Shown piece after piece: positions 37,936 to 47,573 of a stretch of DNA of 53,461 nt. The DNA is from a virus. Each line of letters begins with the position of its first letter. The stretch's first letter is position 1. Below the pieces are notes generated by a model. It was not told the origin of the DNA. It was given only the letters and a program-made list of their open reading frames with translations, and made no database searches. The DNA is taken from positions 1 through 53,461 of the IMG/VR virus record IMGVR_UViG_3300006162_000017; one strand, given 5' to 3'. The position numbers and the translations under genes are program-made.

Positions 37936-40900
37936 AATAATTTTGTACTCCCAATAGATAATTTCTCAGTCTCATGTACTTTTCGGCACCTTCGAGGTTA
38001 CGTGCGCCTAAAGCAGCCTTCTGCTGAAAGTCTGTATTCCATTTAATAACCAAATCTCGGAAGTGGTTATTAGACATTAGTGTTCTTGGATCTCCGCCAA
38101 GGCTTACGTACTTTTGGATATAGTTCGTAGCCCCGGACATATCATTATTACGGATAGCAGAATCTAGAGAACTGGTAAGGGAGTCTCTACGTTCCTGTAA
38201 AGACTGCTCATTCTGTTTGGATGCGAAGTCTCTTTCCTTTGTAGCTGCTTCCTTGGTACCCATAAATCCCCAGGAACGGATGTTCTCCTCGTTGGTCATT
38301 AGACCTCCGGGGGCTTCTCCACGCCTGTAGTTACCTTCTCCGGGATTGTTGGGGGAACTAGATACCCCAGCAGGGGAAGTGAACCAGCTACGGGTGTTTA
38401 TGGCATCTGGTAAATCCTGCCCAAAAGCCTTGCCAGTTTCCACCATACCGCGCATACCATAAGGAAGCTGATTATAGATCATCTTATGGAGATTGTCTTT
38501 TGATGGGTTTGATATGTAATCCCATACTGGGGCAGTAGTATTCTTTAGTTCTGATAGGAATGGGAATATGCCCGTTAACGATGGATCTACGATAGTACCT
38601 GATTCAAGAGAACTAGCAAAGTTAATCCCTGTCCAGGGAGATACAATACCTCTCTGGGCCTCAAAGGGAAGATGTTGCATTACGAAGTTCTTGGGACTCC
38701 ATTGGGCGAACTCTGGGGATACGAACTTTGTGGGAACCATATCTCTAAACCATCTGTATAGCTGGTCCAAGGATTCGAACCCAACAAATCCCATAATGCC
38801 CGCGTAGGCAAGTTGTATACCAGACATAGCCAGAAGAGGAGCATAGTTTTTCTTTTCTATTGCAAGTTTAGCATAATCATGGAACTGATTAAGGAAGTTA
38901 ATTTCAAACTGACGTAAGGTAGATAGGCCTGTACCAACTAAACCAAGCTTGGTGAATGCTAGGGCACGGTCGGTGTGACGAAATGAGCCCATCGTTTCGG
39001 TTGTCTGTCTGTTGGCATCAGAAAACAAATTCAGCAGATTTTCGTGATTGCTTAGATCTCCGTATTTGCCTGACTGTCTCAAATGGTGTACGAACGACAT
39101 GAAGGCATTGACACGGGCTACGCGTTCGCCTTCTTGCATGAAGTACCCACCAATGGCCTGTGACTTCTTTACGAAAGCGTCCGATACACTACGGCCTAGT
39201 TCTCCAACATCAGAGAACGGATTGTTCGTAGCTACCTGATTGGTTACAAGGAAGTCCGCTGCTTTTTTAGCAATGTCAGTAAGCTTGACTGTATTCCCAC
39301 CATTAAGGCCTTTACTATAATGATTAATAAGAATAGCTTGAGAATCTCGCATCCCATGAACTAATGTCTCCAGTGGATTGTGTGAATACCCTTCAGCAGA
39401 CAGCTTCATATGTCTGGGCATAGTAAAGAAAGGCTGGAACAGTCCATTAACCAACAGGTGCTGTGGCTTCCAGAATCCAAGTGCCTTGAGGTAGATAAGG
39501 TTCTTGGAGAACTTAAGGGCTTGAGTACCTGCTCTCAGGTCAATGGGAACGTTCCTGATACCGGGGATAGTATCTATCATCTCTCCCAGTCCCTTGAATA
39601 CGGCATTCTCAAATGCAGAGACAAGCTTGTCCTTACCAAAGCCCATCTGGACTCTGGCATGCTCGGCAAGGTATTCTAGTGTGTTGGGGTGTGACTGCTT
39701 TAGTTCTGGATCGCTGAGGATCTTGGAGGAGGCGTGTACAGCGTCCTGCATACTGGCCCACTTGTATCCTTGGGACATGTGATCCAGTTGGGTACCCCAC
39801 CAACTGACTGTATCTTTTCTAGCATCCAGCCAAGGTCTATCTCCTACAAAGAATCTGCTTCCTTGTTTAGGTTCGAAATGCTTGGAGAAGTCATTAACGT
39901 TCTTGCCTTCTTTGGCATAGAAATCGTTTATGAAGTCAGCAAAGGCTTTGGTGTGAGGACTATCCTTACCAAAAGCAGTAATGAAGTCTTTGTATGTGGT
40001 CATGTAATCCTGTCCCTTGTCGTAGAGTTGTCTACGATAGTCAACCTTTTCGTTGACTTGGTAATCAGGATTGTTCTTCTTTATGTACTCGATACCCTTA
40101 CGGACTTCAGCCTTGCTGTGTCCAGCAACCCAGCCTACGTTAACAGGCTGCCCATCAATCATCTTGGTTACTTCCGCCTTCCATGGACCAGACCAGTGAG
40201 AGGTCATATACTGATCTCTTGGCTTGATCGGATCCATACCGTTAGCTAGTCTCTTCTCATTGATGAAGTCCAGATTCTTCTTCTGGGTTTCTCTCATCAT
40301 GTCATAGACTTTCTTCTCGGCAGGAGAAAGCTTGGCCTGTTCCTTTAAGTCTGGGGCGTTGTCAAGATCCTCTTTAATCATTAGATCTTTGACGTTCTTT
40401 AGACTTTTCCAATTAGAATCAGGAATAAGGTTCTTAATGTCTTCTCGGAGTTTATTAACAACGGTATCTTCGTAATAATGAGCAAGAGCATTAGCCCTAC
40501 CATACAACTTACCAAACATATAGATAGCAGGATTACGCTTAAGATTAGCATATTGCTCATTCGAGATAGTGAAGTGCTGCTGTACAAACTCCCCAACAGT
40601 CTTTGGTAGGTCCTTTACTCCTAGCATTGCTGCCTTAATCATCTCTGGTTTAGGGGCAGGCTCTACATACTTCTCCTGCATTTTTCCTAGACCAGGCGTA
40701 GCAGACACAGATTTGTCTATTGGATCTTCAGAGATACCTTTTTCATTAGCTTGTCTGGCAGCAGATTGCATGGGAGTTTCCATATGATCTCTGGCTTTGA
40801 TACCAGCTTTATGGAAATCATCCTCTATTTTATTGAAATTCTCTGCATGATATTGAGCAATGGATTTTGTGATGTCTATGAGCGGATTCACTACATAACG

Positions 40901-42739
40901 AGAACCATCAAATACTTTAGACACACCATTGACGATAGTTTGGTATCCGTCAATGCCACGGATCTTTATCTTCTGCAGTAATCTTTGGAAATTGGGATTG
41001 GAAAAGGTCTCGCTGAGAAGTTCTCGTATGTTGCTTAAACCATACACTGGACCTCTCTTTACGTTAGTTCCTTTGAATTCGTAGGAAGTGCGCTGCCAAG
41101 GATCTCCCTCGAACTCTGATCTTGGAGAACCAGCATCCTTGATTCTAGCTAGAATGGTTTCTAGATCTTTATTGAATTTATCAATAGTGGGATTGCTATA
41201 CTTTGTACCAACAAGTCTTAACACTCTTGAAGTGGCAGCATGGAGCATTTCGTGCATAAACACACGATCATTAGTATACCCCTTACCTAAGGAAATTGAG
41301 TGTGTATCGGGATAGTATGATCCTGCGTTACCAGTTTCATTGGCATGCCCATCAAACTTACCAAGCTGTACGTATACGTCAAGGGATTTGAAGATATCTG
41401 GAAATTTCTGGAGCATCTTGGCAGCATAACGGAGATACCCATCAGAATTACTAGAGATCCAGTCCATAGCTTTAAATGGATCTATTCTACCCTGGTCATC
41501 TATTAGATGAGAAAGGTCTTTGCCTCCAGTGGAATTCCAATGGAGATTGGCCTCTTCTCTATCGTCCGGGTGCATGAAATCGCCCTGACCATGCTCATCC
41601 ACCCAAGCTTGTTCTCCGGGATTTAATTCCCTACCAAGGAAAGAACTATAGTGTGGACTGGCGATAGAGGTATCCTTACCTGGGATTCCACCACCTGGAT
41701 TACCTCCCTCAGCTTCCATGTCCTTAGCCTGGGCTTCATGTTCGGTATCCTTCCTAGTGATATTATCATGGGAGGTACCTTCTGGAAACAGGGACATTTG
41801 GTTTCCAGGTTCAAACCCTCTGTGTAATAGAGAACCTTGTTCTCCATACATCTCTGGACGTTCTGCTTCCCAGTCTCTGGGGGTAGTCTTGTCTGCGAAT
41901 AGATCCCCCTGGTGATAACCCCCCTGTAAAGGAAGTTCTAGCTGGGATGGGGGTGGAGTACCTGCTTCAGGAGAAGTCGTCTCTGGGGCCGTTTTAGAGG
42001 GTTCTGAAGGGGGTTTTTCACCCCAGAGAGCATGAGCAATTCCGCCAAAAATGGCATCATTAACCATGCTTTCCATGTCATTCCAAGCAGGTTGTTTTTC
42101 TGCAACATCATTGTAACCTTGGGACTTGAGGTATTGTTTGGTAGCTCCTCTGACGGCAGCATTTGCTGCTACGTTAGCTCCGATGGTTGGTAGGAGTCCT
42201 TTGGGAAGAACAGCACCGGCAGCTAGATTACCTCCAAATTGCATCTCTCCAGAGGTTAGGGCCGTAGTAGGATCAACCCCCTGATTAGAGAGTTGATCCA
42301 TGTGCTCGGTAGCTCCACCACCCATGGCACCGATGGCATTACCTGCCCCGGCACCAAGAGATGTTACACCTGCAATAAGGTTACTAGCCTTCTCCCAATT
42401 ACCTTGGGGGGACATTCCCTGATCTCCAAAGAAATCATGAATGCCTTTGTTAAGAGATCCTGGTTCTCCAGCATTCTCTTTACGAACAGCTTCGAAGAAG
42501 TCGTCTGCTGTTCCTTGTGCACCAAGCGCGCCAGCTACACCACCTATACCAAGTGCAGCACCCTTCAATATACTTTGCCCGCCCATAGCAATGCCTTGAC
42601 CAACAGCACCTGCTGCTTGTCCTAGAGCACTGGGTTGTTTGGGGAATAACTTATCCGCTACCGCCTGAATGTCTTCAGGGGAAGGTTGTTGATCGAAATT
42701 TACGCTATGCCCGGAATCGAAATTAACCGTGTAAGGCAT
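37904..42739 (-). CDS. Giant ejected/internal virion protein with HExxH motif
   Basis: A 1611-residue protein, the largest in the window. The N-terminus is Gly/Ala-rich and possibly membrane-active (about 40-75 and 120-145). A Pro-rich linker (240-270) leads to short motifs LELPLQGG (267-274) and NQMSLFPEG (313-321), then HEMLH (496-500) in VFMHEMLHAATSR, a zinc-metallopeptidase signature. The rest is long helical sequence (700-1300) with a further hydrophobic span. Podoviral proteins of this size travel with the DNA into the host and form a channel or disarm it. It precedes the lysozyme gene. Confidence 0.72.
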   Translation of the reverse strand: MPYTVNFDSGHSVNFDQQPSPEDIQAVADKLFPKQPSALGQAAGAVGQGIAMGGQSILKGAALGIGGVAGALGAQGTADDFFEAVRKENAGEPGSLNKGIHDFFGDQGMSPQGNWEKASNLIAGVTSLGAGAGNAIGAMGGGATEHMDQLSNQGVDPTTALTSGEMQFGGNLAAGAVLPKGLLPTIGANVAANAAVRGATKQYLKSQGYNDVAEKQPAWNDMESMVNDAIFGGIAHALWGEKPPSEPSKTAPETTSPEAGTPPPSQLELPLQGGYHQGDLFADKTTPRDWEAERPEMYGEQGSLLHRGFEPGNQMSLFPEGTSHDNITRKDTEHEAQAKDMEAEGGNPGGGIPGKDTSIASPHYSSFLGRELNPGEQAWVDEHGQGDFMHPDDREEANLHWNSTGGKDLSHLIDDQGRIDPFKAMDWISSNSDGYLRYAAKMLQKFPDIFKSLDVYVQLGKFDGHANETGNAGSYYPDTHSISLGKGYTNDRVFMHEMLHAATSRVLRLVGTKYSNPTIDKFNKDLETILARIKDAGSPRSEFEGDPWQRTSYEFKGTNVKRGPVYGLSNIRELLSETFSNPNFQRLLQKIKIRGIDGYQTIVNGVSKVFDGSRYVVNPLIDITKSIAQYHAENFNKIEDDFHKAGIKARDHMETPMQSAARQANEKGISEDPIDKSVSATPGLGKMQEKYVEPAPKPEMIKAAMLGVKDLPKTVGEFVQQHFTISNEQYANLKRNPAIYMFGKLYGRANALAHYYEDTVVNKLREDIKNLIPDSNWKSLKNVKDLMIKEDLDNAPDLKEQAKLSPAEKKVYDMMRETQKKNLDFINEKRLANGMDPIKPRDQYMTSHWSGPWKAEVTKMIDGQPVNVGWVAGHSKAEVRKGIEYIKKNNPDYQVNEKVDYRRQLYDKGQDYMTTYKDFITAFGKDSPHTKAFADFINDFYAKEGKNVNDFSKHFEPKQGSRFFVGDRPWLDARKDTVSWWGTQLDHMSQGYKWASMQDAVHASSKILSDPELKQSHPNTLEYLAEHARVQMGFGKDKLVSAFENAVFKGLGEMIDTIPGIRNVPIDLRAGTQALKFSKNLIYLKALGFWKPQHLLVNGLFQPFFTMPRHMKLSAEGYSHNPLETLVHGMRDSQAILINHYSKGLNGGNTVKLTDIAKKAADFLVTNQVATNNPFSDVGELGRSVSDAFVKKSQAIGGYFMQEGERVARVNAFMSFVHHLRQSGKYGDLSNHENLLNLFSDANRQTTETMGSFRHTDRALAFTKLGLVGTGLSTLRQFEINFLNQFHDYAKLAIEKKNYAPLLAMSGIQLAYAGIMGFVGFESLDQLYRWFRDMVPTKFVSPEFAQWSPKNFVMQHLPFEAQRGIVSPWTGINFASSLESGTIVDPSLTGIFPFLSELKNTTAPVWDYISNPSKDNLHKMIYNQLPYGMRGMVETGKAFGQDLPDAINTRSWFTSPAGVSSSPNNPGEGNYRRGEAPGGLMTNEENIRSWGFMGTKEAATKERDFASKQNEQSLQERRDSLTSSLDSAIRNNDMSGATNYIQKYVSLGGDPRTLMSNNHFRDLVIKWNTDFQQKAALGARNLEGAEKYMRLRNYLLGVQNYYGPANAANQR

Positions 42740-44301
42740 TACCTACCTCCAGACTTTAGCCTTATTGCTTCTCCAACAGCAGCCAGTTGAACCATCGCTT
42801 CCTGGCTTTGGGGATTCTTTTGGAATAGGTCCCTAGCCTGCATGAACATCTGCTTAAGGGTTGGGAGATCATAGTTCTGAGCAAACATATAACCATTCCT
42901 GCGGGCAGCAATACCAGCCTCTTGTTGAGACATAGCTTGCTGTTGAGGAGCCTGAGGAGGCTGCCCCTGAGGAGCTTGTGGTGCTCCTTGTGGTGGAGCA
43001 GCGACCGCGTTTCCAGCAGCGCCAGTTTGACCAGGATTATATCTACCTTGGCTCATTAACTGTTGCTTTTGATTCAATAGCATTGACATTTCATTACGGA
43101 TAGAACTTTGATCGTTAGCGTATCTAGGATCGGATAGTTCTTGTCTTAAGATGTTAAGCCTGGAATCAATGTCATTTCCCTGGACAGGGAAGTTAGCTCT
43201 GAGATCAGATTGCGGCTGTGCTGGCTGTGGAGGTTGTGCTTGAGGCATTGGCTGCCCTTGAGGACCACCAACAGGAAGACCTGCCATGTTGGGCGTAGCC
43301 GAAGGAGAACCTCCAGGAGCAGCGCCTGGGGCAGTGACTGTATAGCTTTTGCCATTGACTGTACCACTTTCAACGCCAGGAGCAGCTCCACCCCCACCAC
43401 CAACTCCGGGTGGAGTAGCCCCAGTGGGACCGGGCATACCCATCATACCATAGAGCATGTACTGTTGCATGAATGCTTGGAATGCTTTGATGCTATTGTT
43501 ACGATCTGTGGCGTCTTGGGTTTGTCTAATGGCATAAGCTTCTCCATTAGCATCCCCGTTTTGATGTGCTTCAAACGCCTTGGATGCCCAGAATTGACCC
43601 GCCTTTTGGGGGTCAGATTTAAGATCAATTTGATGTTGCGCAGCTTCGAAATCCATTTTCTTTTGTGCAAGCTTTTCTTCCATAGTAAGCTGCATACCAG
43701 TACGCTCAGTAGCTCCTGATTGCTCAATAGCAGTCTTCATAAGCTCTGGATTAAGTTTTAGGAGACGTTCTGCATTAGCTTGATGCCCACCACCACTATA
43801 TTGAAATGCCGCCTGTGCTGGACCTAGACTAGCTTGTTGAGATTTAGCAGCAGCCACTGCTCCGCCCTGCCATCTATTAAGAGCATCTGCTGGATCTATA
43901 TTGTATTTCTTGGCTAATGCCATTTGGGCTTGTTCTGCTTGGGCAGGATTCATATTATCAAACACAGGAGCATTCTTAATGTATTCCTGATCTGCTAGAT
44001 TCCTACGTTCAGATTCTGTTTTGGCTAGTTGACCTGTAAGATCTGATGTAGCTGCTTGGATTCGTAGATTAGGATCTAGGCCAGCAGTAACATCATTCTT
44101 AAGTCTTTCCTCACGAGTTAATTCTTGAGTTTGCCCAGTTTGAGCTTGTGTATTAGCTGTAGTGGCTTGGGCATTAGCCATGTTTTGTTGCCAAGCTTGT
44201 TGCCCCATTTGAGCTGCTTGGGCTGGACCATATAGTGGATTAGCTATGGGAAGGCCAAGGCCATTCCCCATTCCACCAAGATCTGCAGTAGATACTGTCA
44301 T
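42739..44301 (-). CDS. Ala/Gln-rich internal virion protein
   Basis: A 520-residue protein from ATG 44301 (agggtgg upstream). The N-terminal half is helical and Gln/Ala-rich (AAQMGQQAWQQNMANAQATT); residues about 290-450 are Gly/Pro/Gln low complexity (GGGGGAAPGVES; PQAPQGQPPQAPQQQ); the C-terminus is helical. The order of three large genes between hub and lysozyme matches P22 gp7/gp20/gp16-type ejection proteins. Ends in a TAATG overlap with the giant protein gene. Confidence 0.65.
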   Translation of the reverse strand: MTVSTADLGGMGNGLGLPIANPLYGPAQAAQMGQQAWQQNMANAQATTANTQAQTGQTQELTREERLKNDVTAGLDPNLRIQAATSDLTGQLAKTESERRNLADQEYIKNAPVFDNMNPAQAEQAQMALAKKYNIDPADALNRWQGGAVAAAKSQQASLGPAQAAFQYSGGGHQANAERLLKLNPELMKTAIEQSGATERTGMQLTMEEKLAQKKMDFEAAQHQIDLKSDPQKAGQFWASKAFEAHQNGDANGEAYAIRQTQDATDRNNSIKAFQAFMQQYMLYGMMGMPGPTGATPPGVGGGGGAAPGVESGTVNGKSYTVTAPGAAPGGSPSATPNMAGLPVGGPQGQPMPQAQPPQPAQPQSDLRANFPVQGNDIDSRLNILRQELSDPRYANDQSSIRNEMSMLLNQKQQLMSQGRYNPGQTGAAGNAVAAPPQGAPQAPQGQPPQAPQQQAMSQQEAGIAARRNGYMFAQNYDLPTLKQMFMQARDLFQKNPQSQEAMVQLAAVGEAIRLKSGGR

Positions 44302-44302
44302 A

Positions 44303-45982
44303 TTAGAACCACCCTGCAATAGAATTAATAAGGTTAGAACCACCTGAATAGAGATTATTTAATCCTCCTGCTATTCCTCCAAGTTGTCCAATCATCCCCG
44401 CCGTACCACCACCGGAACCATTAGGAGTTCCTAGAATACTATTGATTCCATTGGTTGTAGAAGCAGCATTTGCCGTATTACCAAGAGCAGTACCAAAGGC
44501 ATAATCAGCACCATATTTAGCCTGATTACCAAGGAAGCCCTGAGCTACGTTGTTAACAGAGTTTAGATAGTTATCGTACGTCTGTGCTCCAAAGCCCATC
44601 ATCTTCTGAGTGTAGTCTATTGGGTTGCCATTTGTACCTGCAGCGTTCTTGCCTGCATTAACATTGTTACCATATAGACTAGCTAGAGATTGATAGAAAG
44701 GAGATTGGAAAAACTGGTTTGGGTTAGATACTGTACTATTTACTGTGTTTACCGAAGGTTGGGCTATATTACCAGCATTGGTATACATACCCATTAAATT
44801 ATTGGCAATGTTCTGCTGTGCACGATTTCCAGTAATGGAATTATATAAGCCAGACCCACCGTTTTGCCATAGCTGTTGTAAACCATTACCCACTTGCTGT
44901 ATATTTTGGAAGATATTACTATTTCCATTAGTAGAAGTTTGATCTGCAACTTGTCCTCCAAGTGAAGTAGGGCCAGTAGTTGGAGAAGGGCCATATCCAA
45001 AAGGATTATTAGGATCTGGGACAGAGGGATTGTTAAGTCCGTAAGGATCAGAAGGAGTTCCTCCATAAATATTTGGAGGATTCTGGTTCTGAAACATTAT
45101 AGAATTACCTGAATTTGGTGTAGATAGACTCATATTTGATGTCCCTGAATTTCCTAGTTGTGATGCAATACCTCCAACTCCTCCTGCCCCAGCTCCTATT
45201 TGTCCTAATGTAGGGCCCCCAGTTTCTGCTGGGAGAGAAGTTCCATTAGTAACTATCGTACCTAAATCTGTTGGTGGAGCGGCACTTGGCATACCAGCAG
45301 TAAAATCTGGACCTGAGCCAAGCATAGTAGATGGTGTGTCTCCAGCAACAGACGGCGCTGAATTAGCCGCTCCGGTCGCAGCATCCCCGGCTAAACCATA
45401 ATAAGCCCCGGCTACTGCAGGCAGCACTTGATCTACTGTTTGCACACCATTACGCTGCCACCAGGATTCTCCCCCGTTCTGACTTTGTATATTACTAGGA
45501 GTGTAATATCCCGTGGAAGGATCTAGTGAATAAGAAGCTGTTGTAGTGTCTGCGGTACCTGGACGCTGATAATAATATGTTCCCCCTGTCATGGAGGGGG
45601 CATTGAAACTGGTGTGAGGTACATTGCTAGTTGGATTATATGCGGTGTCACTACCAACACCTAACATTCTATTAGCTGGAGAAGCTGTGTCAGCGGCAGT
45701 CCAAGTAGGCATAAAAGTGCCTCCTTGTGTAATGCCCTGATTTGTAGTACTGTATCCTGCAAGCCCTTGCCCGTTATTCCATTGAGATTGTGTAAATATA
45801 GGTAAAGGAGTATTTCCCACCATTGTCTGGTACATCCCAGTCTGGGGGTTCATATTAACGCCAAAATTAGCGTTAGATCCTGATCCAGAAACTTGTAATC
45901 CATTGCTGTATGGATTACCTTGGGTTACTTGGGGAGGACCAGAGATCCCAGTGGAATTACCATACATTGACTGTAGGCTCAT
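44303..45982 (-). CDS. Asn/Ser/Gly-rich virion protein
   Basis: A 559-residue protein of low complexity, rich in Asn, Ser, Thr, Gly and Tyr, with few charged residues and repeated NPF/NPN-type turns (PNNPFGYGPSPTTGP). The C-terminal ~150 residues are more ordered (YQSLASLYGNNVNAGKNAAG, NYLNSVNNVAQGFLGNQAKY). Probably an ejection or internal core protein; a needle-like role is possible. Starts one base before the stop of the next gene upstream. Confidence 0.6.
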   Translation of the reverse strand: MSLQSMYGNSTGISGPPQVTQGNPYSNGLQVSGSGSNANFGVNMNPQTGMYQTMVGNTPLPIFTQSQWNNGQGLAGYSTTNQGITQGGTFMPTWTAADTASPANRMLGVGSDTAYNPTSNVPHTSFNAPSMTGGTYYYQRPGTADTTTASYSLDPSTGYYTPSNIQSQNGGESWWQRNGVQTVDQVLPAVAGAYYGLAGDAATGAANSAPSVAGDTPSTMLGSGPDFTAGMPSAAPPTDLGTIVTNGTSLPAETGGPTLGQIGAGAGGVGGIASQLGNSGTSNMSLSTPNSGNSIMFQNQNPPNIYGGTPSDPYGLNNPSVPDPNNPFGYGPSPTTGPTSLGGQVADQTSTNGNSNIFQNIQQVGNGLQQLWQNGGSGLYNSITGNRAQQNIANNLMGMYTNAGNIAQPSVNTVNSTVSNPNQFFQSPFYQSLASLYGNNVNAGKNAAGTNGNPIDYTQKMMGFGAQTYDNYLNSVNNVAQGFLGNQAKYGADYAFGTALGNTANAASTTNGINSILGTPNGSGGGTAGMIGQLGGIAGGLNNLYSGGSNLINSIAGWF

Positions 45983-46413
45983 TACTTACCTGTAAAATAG
46001 AATCCCTGGAGGGATATGTTTGTTGACACAGTTATATTACCGCCTAGATTAATAAGTTGCGCTGTGTTAGTCCCACGCTGGAGGATCAGATTGCCCAATG
46101 AAGCGCCAGTCGTGTTGTTTATTAATGGTACGGCCGTAATCATCTGGACTGTTCCAGTAACGTAGGCTAATTGCTTCGGAAGATTTATATATTGGTTCGT
46201 GTTCCATGCAGTTACTCCAGTCATCTGGATGTTAAAGAAAAGACCAGTTGTTACAGCCCTTGTCCAGTAAGCATATGTTGTTGTAGATAATGCCCCTGTT
46301 GGGAAACTACTTGCTGGGATTGGATTCCATATACTAGAGGAAATGTTATCCAGCAGGGTACGCCAGTTCTGGTCTGATATCTCTATAGTGCCATCTGGGT
46401 TGCTGAAGTTCAT
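45982..46413 (-). CDS. Small virion protein
   Basis: A 143-residue beta-type protein beginning MNFSNPDGTIEISDQNWRTL, with alternating Thr/Ile/Leu strands (VTGTVQMITAVPLINNTTGA). It overlaps the hub gene by four bases. Probably a tail or plug component such as a needle-associated protein; no family recognised. Confidence 0.55.
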   Translation of the reverse strand: MNFSNPDGTIEISDQNWRTLLDNISSSIWNPIPASSFPTGALSTTTYAYWTRAVTTGLFFNIQMTGVTAWNTNQYINLPKQLAYVTGTVQMITAVPLINNTTGASLGNLILQRGTNTAQLINLGGNITVSTNISLQGFYFTGK

Positions 46414-47573
46414 GCTGTACCCATATTGTAGACGATATCAAATGCCCTGTGATGGGCAGGTCCAATACCAGTCATATCAATTCTGAAAGATCCTCTACGG
46501 AATCTGGTTACGTTACTCCACTCAATGGTATTCTGATAGCCTTCTGCGGAGGGGTTCTTAGTAGTACACTGCACGAAGTTCGTATACGTAGGATCATTGG
46601 AATACCAGAGAGTAAGGCTATTCTGCCCATAGTCTCCGATAGAGTATACCTTAGCAATATGCTTCCAGTAGTTAACGTCCATATCAATTACTTCGGTATA
46701 ATAACTAGCAGTTCTGGAAACTGTATCTTCCAAGTCCGCAGTACAAATCTTTAGCACGGAAGAATTACCAGAACCTGTTACATAGTAGGGACGTTGTGTA
46801 TTTGGCTTAACCTGTGTTGCTAGGACAATGTTGGATCTGTATTGATCCCCATTATTTATGTCCGTCATCGTTACTGTCCACCAAACTTCTTCTTCGGGGA
46901 AATAAGCTATGGCTTGGTTTGTACCAGTGAAAGAGATAACTATCATGGTATGAGTATCTATCGGAAGTAACTCAATTCCAATAATAGACCCAGAAGTATT
47001 GGTATTATAATAATTCAACACTTCACGGATATAGTGCGTACCAACAGGCTTAATCATGTACTTGGACATGACGTAAACATCTAGATAGTTATTATCGTTC
47101 TTGCCGATAAAGTACATATCGTCTTTATCTTTGGCTATGGTATTGGTTAAACCATAAGCCATTAAACCTAATTGCTTGGAGAAGATAGGCTGCCTTGCTA
47201 ATGGGGAGCCTAATCCATTACCGGCATCATAAAAGAATTCTATGGAGTTTGCTAGGAATGCTACCAGATAGTTGTGGTGCTTCTCCATCCACTGGATTTC
47301 ATCTGGATTGATCTGGGTGATAGCATAGCTAGTAGCATCCCAGTTGGTAAATGGATCTCCTGAATACTGGGAGTTGTAGATATAGTTGTAAGGTCCATTA
47401 CCACCAGCGTCAGATGGAGCAGTGGCGTTGAGCGTAGCAGCTACAAAGAAATAGTTATCTAGATAAACCATTCCCCTGTCTGGAGCTATATACGGCGGTT
47501 GGGTAGGCTGCATATAGTAGTTCGTTGGGGACGAACGGAATGTATATGGAGCTACAACATATGGAGAAGCCAT
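46410..47573 (-). CDS. P22 gp10-like tail hub protein (C-terminal portion)
   Basis: A 387-residue protein. The centre (FLANSIEFFYDAGNGLGSPL, ARQPIFSKQLGLMAYGLTNT, IAKDKDDMYFIGKND) matches the beta-propeller pattern of packaged-DNA stabilisation proteins of the P22 gp10 type, in which a ring closes the portal and holds the spikes. The short N-terminal strap that starts P22 gp10 is missing here; a similar strap begins the next gene upstream. ATGG start in a TAATG-type junction; last codons overlap the 143-residue gene. Confidence 0.68.
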   Translation of the reverse strand: MASPYVVAPYTFRSSPTNYYMQPTQPPYIAPDRGMVYLDNYFFVAATLNATAPSDAGGNGPYNYIYNSQYSGDPFTNWDATSYAITQINPDEIQWMEKHHNYLVAFLANSIEFFYDAGNGLGSPLARQPIFSKQLGLMAYGLTNTIAKDKDDMYFIGKNDNNYLDVYVMSKYMIKPVGTHYIREVLNYYNTNTSGSIIGIELLPIDTHTMIVISFTGTNQAIAYFPEEEVWWTVTMTDINNGDQYRSNIVLATQVKPNTQRPYYVTGSGNSSVLKICTADLEDTVSRTASYYTEVIDMDVNYWKHIAKVYSIGDYGQNSLTLWYSNDPTYTNFVQCTTKNPSAEGYQNTIEWSNVTRFRRGSFRIDMTGIGPAHHRAFDIVYNMGTA

